Shown here: piece by piece, positions 61,197-64,000 of the stretch
How positions within the stretch are numbered: the stretch's first letter is position 1
How the letters are laid out: each line of letters begins with the position of its first letter
From: CAWIVH01 sp963839475
GTDB taxonomy: Bacteria > Acidobacteriota > UBA6911
Reading direction: 5' to 3'
DNA length: 64,000 bases
NCBI GenBank assembly: GCA_963839475.1
Contig: CAWIVH010000001.1
Span: 558,001-622,000, forward strand
Notes under the pieces: generated by a model
Seen by the model: only the letters and a program-made list of their open reading frames with translations
Databases searched by the model: none
What the model was told of the DNA's origin: nothing
Position numbers and translations under genes: made by a program

Positions 61197-62507
61197 ATGA
61201 CCTACGTCGATATCGAATTGGAAGAAATGCAGGAAGAGATGAAATTCCGCATCCCGGCGCCGGTGGAACCACCGCCGGCCAAGCCCCAAAGCGGCAAGCG
61301 GACCTCCCCTGCTCTGCGCTGGGGACTGGCAGGATTGTTGGTGCTGCTGGCACTGTCGACCACCGCGGGCGTCGTTTATTACCGCGGCCGTGTGAGCACG
61401 GACGATGCTCAGGTGGACGGGCCCATTACCCCTGTCGCCGCCAAAATCTACGGCAACATAGCCGAGGTCCTGGTGAAGGACAACCAGTCGGTAAAGGCGG
61501 GTCAGGTGCTGGTCCGGATCGATCCGCGGGACTACGAGGCGAAAGTGGAAATGGCACGAGCTGCCTTGTCTCTCGCGGAAGGCCAGGCGCGGGCTGCCGA
61601 GGTGGGGGTGCCGCTCACCCGGGACACGACTCAGAGCGGAATCGCAGCTTCGGCCGCTCAACTCTCATCAGCTGAGGCCGATTTGAGCCGCGCGACACTG
61701 GCATTTGAAATTGCATCGGGTTCCGACCTGGGTGCGGCACGCGCGAATGTGGAAGCCCGGCAGGCGGCATTTGACCGCGCCAAGGCCGACCTGGAGAGGA
61801 TGCGGCCACTGGTGGCAAAAGCGGAAATATCGCGCCAGCAATTCGATGCCTACCAGGCGGCCGCCCGCGTCGCCGCGAGCGAACTGGAGGCCGCGAAAGA
61901 AAAGCTCTCAAGTGCTGCGAAAGACGCCGAAATCCGTCGCGCCGCGATGCAGGCAGCCCGCGGACAGCTGGAGCAGGCCAGGGCGGGGCTGCAGGCCGCC
62001 CATGCGCGTTCCAGGCAAACTGAAATCAGCGTCGCCCAGGCGGTCGCTTCCCGGGCCGCGGTAGACCAGGCCCGCGCCAATCTGAATGCCGCCGAATTGC
62101 AGCGGAGCTATACCGAGATCGTCGCCCCGGTAGATGGCGTAGTTACCAAAAAATCGGTAGAAACCGGCCAGATCGTACAACCGGGGCAGGGGCTCCTTAC
62201 GCTGGTGCCCCTGGACCGGGTTTGGATCACCGCCAACTTCAAGGAAACACAGCTGGCCCAGGTACGCCCCGGGCAGCGCGTCGAAGTCAAGGTCGACATG
62301 TATGGCGAAACATTCGCGGGGAGGGTGGAGTCGATCGCCGGCGCCACCGGAACCAGGCTCAGTCTTTTGCCGCCGGAAAATGCCACGGGCAACTATGTAA
62401 AGGTCGTCCAGCGCATCCCGGTCAGGATTGCTCTGGATGCCATCCCGCAGGATAAAGCTATTCTGCGGCCCGGGATGAATGTAGTCACCACCGTTTTCAC
62501 TCAATAA
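61197..62507 (+). CDS. emrA: HlyD/EmrA-family periplasmic adaptor (membrane fusion protein)
   Basis: A 436-residue adaptor linking an inner-membrane MFS pump to TolC. One membrane segment (about 42-62) is followed by STDDAQVDGPITPVAAKIYGNI, the typical EmrA start, a lipoyl half-motif, a long alpha-helical hairpin of Ala/Glu/Lys-rich sequence (about 115-300) and the second half, with SYTEIVAPVDGVVTKKSVETGQIV and a beta-barrel. Length is slightly longer than E. coli EmrA (390) because of an N-terminal cytoplasmic extension rich in Glu and Pro. It lies 10 bp after the STAS-TolC gene and 2 bp before the MFS gene. Confidence 0.93.
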   Translation: MTYVDIELEEMQEEMKFRIPAPVEPPPAKPQSGKRTSPALRWGLAGLLVLLALSTTAGVVYYRGRVSTDDAQVDGPITPVAAKIYGNIAEVLVKDNQSVKAGQVLVRIDPRDYEAKVEMARAALSLAEGQARAAEVGVPLTRDTTQSGIAASAAQLSSAEADLSRATLAFEIASGSDLGAARANVEARQAAFDRAKADLERMRPLVAKAEISRQQFDAYQAAARVAASELEAAKEKLSSAAKDAEIRRAAMQAARGQLEQARAGLQAAHARSRQTEISVAQAVASRAAVDQARANLNAAELQRSYTEIVAPVDGVVTKKSVETGQIVQPGQGLLTLVPLDRVWITANFKETQLAQVRPGQRVEVKVDMYGETFAGRVESIAGATGTRLSLLPPENATGNYVKVVQRIPVRIALDAIPQDKAILRPGMNVVTTVFTQ

Positions 62508-62509
62508 CG

Positions 62510-64000
62510 ATGAATGAATCCAATATGATCGATGATGACGTCCCCGAGTGGATGGCCGGCGGGCCCAGCCCCTGGATCATCGCAGCGACCGTCATGCTGG
62601 CCACCTTCATGGAAGTGCTGGATACCAGCATCGCCAACGTTGCTCTGCCCTATATCGCCGGAAACCTATCGTCCACGGTGGATGAAGGCACCTGGGTGCT
62701 CACTTCGTACCTGGTATCCAATGCCATAGTCCTGCCGCTGAGCGGATGGTTCTCATCTCTTTTCGGCCGTAAGCGGTTTTACCTGGTCTGCGTAATCCTT
62801 TTCAGCATGAGCTCCCTTCTGTGCGGCCTGGCCCCTTCTCTGGAGCTGCTCGTCCTCTTCCGCGTCCTGCAGGGAGTCGGCGGCGGCGCCCTGATGCCGA
62901 TTTCACAGGCGATCCTGGTGGAGAGCTTTCCCAAGCGGAAGCAGGGGATCGCCATGGCGATCTTTGGCATGGGAGTAATGTTCGCCCCTGTGATCGGGCC
63001 GTCGCTCGGCGGGTGGATTACCGACAATTTCAGCTGGCGCTGGATTTTCCTGATCAATGTGCCCATCGGCGCCATCGCCTTTCTCCTCACCACTTCGGTC
63101 ATTCAGGATCCACCCTATCTCGAAAGGAAAAGGCTGGGATCAGGTCTTCGAATCGATTACATCGGCCTCGGGCTCGTGGCAACGGGGTTGGGCTTCCTCC
63201 AGGTGGTGCTCGACAATGGGCAAAAGAAAGACTGGTTTGGCTCAGCCGCCATAACCTGGATGTCGACCGTTGTGCTGCTTGCCCTGACCGGCGCGGTGAT
63301 TTGGGAACTCCGCTGCAAGGAGCCGGTAGTCGATCTGCGCATGTTGGGGGAACGGAACTTCGCCATTTCCAACCTCACCATGTTCGCTGTCGGATTCGTG
63401 GTCTATGGGAGCATTGTGCTGTACCCGATCTACCTGCAGACCCTGATGGGTTACTCCGCCACCCAAAGCGGGATGGCAATTTCCCCCGGAGGCATGGTTT
63501 TGCTGCTGACCATGCCGGTGGTCGGGTTCCTGCTCCAGCGCGTTGAGGCGCGCTGGCTTGTGGCGTTTGGTCTGCTGGTCGGCGGCCTCGCCTTGCTGGA
63601 TATCGCCCGCTTCAATCTCGATATCAGCTTCGGCACTGCGGTGGCTGGCTTCGCCGTCCGGAGTTTCGGCGAGGCGCTTTTATTCGTGCCGATCAACGCG
63701 GCAGCCTTCTACTTCGTGCCTCGGGAAAAGACCAACAACGGCACGGGATTGATGAATCTTTCGCGCAATATCGGCGGGAGCCTGGGCATCGCAGTCGTCA
63801 CCACTCTACTGGCGCGCCGCGCCCAGTTCCACCAGAGTGTTCTGGCAGGTCATCTCACGAACGCTAATGAGACCTTTCGCGCAACCGTGGCCGGGGCCCA
63901 GGGCCTCATGCAGCTCCAAGGAGCCGACCCGGTCCAGGCCTCTGGGCAGGCGCATGGATTGATGTATGGAATGCTGCAACGCCAGTCGGCAATGATGGCT
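62510..64000 (+). CDS. emrB: DHA2-family MFS multidrug transporter (EmrB-like), cut by window edge
   Basis: The open frame runs from ATG 62510 to the right edge (497 codons) without a stop. It has the MFS signature VLDTSIANVALPYIAGNLSS in helix 1 and the SWFSSLFGRKRFY loop (motif A), RVLQGVGGGALMPISQAIL (motif C region) and GPSLGGWITDNFSWRWIFLINVP, all typical of 14-helix DHA2 drug:H+ antiporters. It overlaps no gene and starts 2 bp after the HlyD stop, so the three form a complete tripartite efflux operon. Substrate range unknown; 10-20 residues or more are missing at the C-terminus. Confidence 0.93.
   Translation, partial: MNESNMIDDDVPEWMAGGPSPWIIAATVMLATFMEVLDTSIANVALPYIAGNLSSTVDEGTWVLTSYLVSNAIVLPLSGWFSSLFGRKRFYLVCVILFSMSSLLCGLAPSLELLVLFRVLQGVGGGALMPISQAILVESFPKRKQGIAMAIFGMGVMFAPVIGPSLGGWITDNFSWRWIFLINVPIGAIAFLLTTSVIQDPPYLERKRLGSGLRIDYIGLGLVATGLGFLQVVLDNGQKKDWFGSAAITWMSTVVLLALTGAVIWELRCKEPVVDLRMLGERNFAISNLTMFAVGFVVYGSIVLYPIYLQTLMGYSATQSGMAISPGGMVLLLTMPVVGFLLQRVEARWLVAFGLLVGGLALLDIARFNLDISFGTAVAGFAVRSFGEALLFVPINAAAFYFVPREKTNNGTGLMNLSRNIGGSLGIAVVTTLLARRAQFHQSVLAGHLTNANETFRATVAGAQGLMQLQGADPVQASGQAHGLMYGMLQRQSAMMA

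Overview
The window is a 64 kb piece of a bacterial chromosome with moderately high GC and no rRNA, tRNA or CRISPR that I could see. Gene content suggests a soil-type Acidobacteriota member (Bryobacter/Solibacter-like). The signs are many Tat-exported Gfo/Idh/MocA oxidoreductases, secreted M1, M16, M28, S9 and CocE-type hydrolases, NIPSNAP and DUF362 proteins, an IPT/NHL-repeat giant and an EmrAB-TolC type pump. This assignment is inference from gene families, not from a marker gene. Both window edges cut a gene: a CocE/NonD hydrolase at 1-1371 and an MFS transporter at 62510-64000.

Layout. 1-13.5 kb: exported hydrolases and housekeeping genes (CocE hydrolase, Gfo/Idh/MocA oxidoreductase, SAM O-methyltransferase, M1 aminopeptidase, a secreted protein of unknown family, citrate synthase, M28 peptidase, two-module M16 peptidase). 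13.5-17.7 kb: a Ca2+/H+ antiporter translationally coupled to the M16 gene, then heme synthesis (hemN, hemH) and a TlpA-like thioredoxin lipoprotein. 17.8-22.8 kb: a tight six-gene plus-strand operon (RidA, GNAT, HD-GYP with a vestigial receiver domain, class I aminotransferase, GT2 glycosyltransferase, nucleotidyltransferase-GT2 fusion). It meets a very large Lhr-like helicase tail to tail with an 8 bp overlap.

27-41.7 kb: a catabolic and redox region with an SDR that lacks the catalytic lysine, a second Tat Gfo/Idh/MocA protein, a zinc MDR dehydrogenase, prolyl oligopeptidase, NIPSNAP, an Ldh-type dehydrogenase, an IclR regulator, a putative six-hairpin glycosidase, a redoxin, DUF362, and a Tat-exported aldo/keto reductase with two C-terminal Fe-S motifs coupled to a DUF6599-like protein. 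This looks like uptake and oxidation of sugars or sugar acids under IclR control, but the substrate is not evident.

41.7-64 kb: a GT-C membrane protein, a GAF-GAF-sigma54 activator, large exported proteins (Asp-box sialidase pair, ankyrin-PD40 fusion, IPT/beta-helix protein with three 103-residue repeats, 1671-residue IPT/NHL protein), and a drug-efflux operon. Its outer-membrane component is fused in frame to an N-terminal STAS domain.

Between genes there is a dispersed repeat of about 115-165 bp in three recognisable copies (4452-4614, 6479-6634, 38404-38517), a related inverted repeat at 43582-43663, strong hairpins between convergent genes, and a pair of direct repeats at 59298-59354 that may be an insertion-sequence end remnant.
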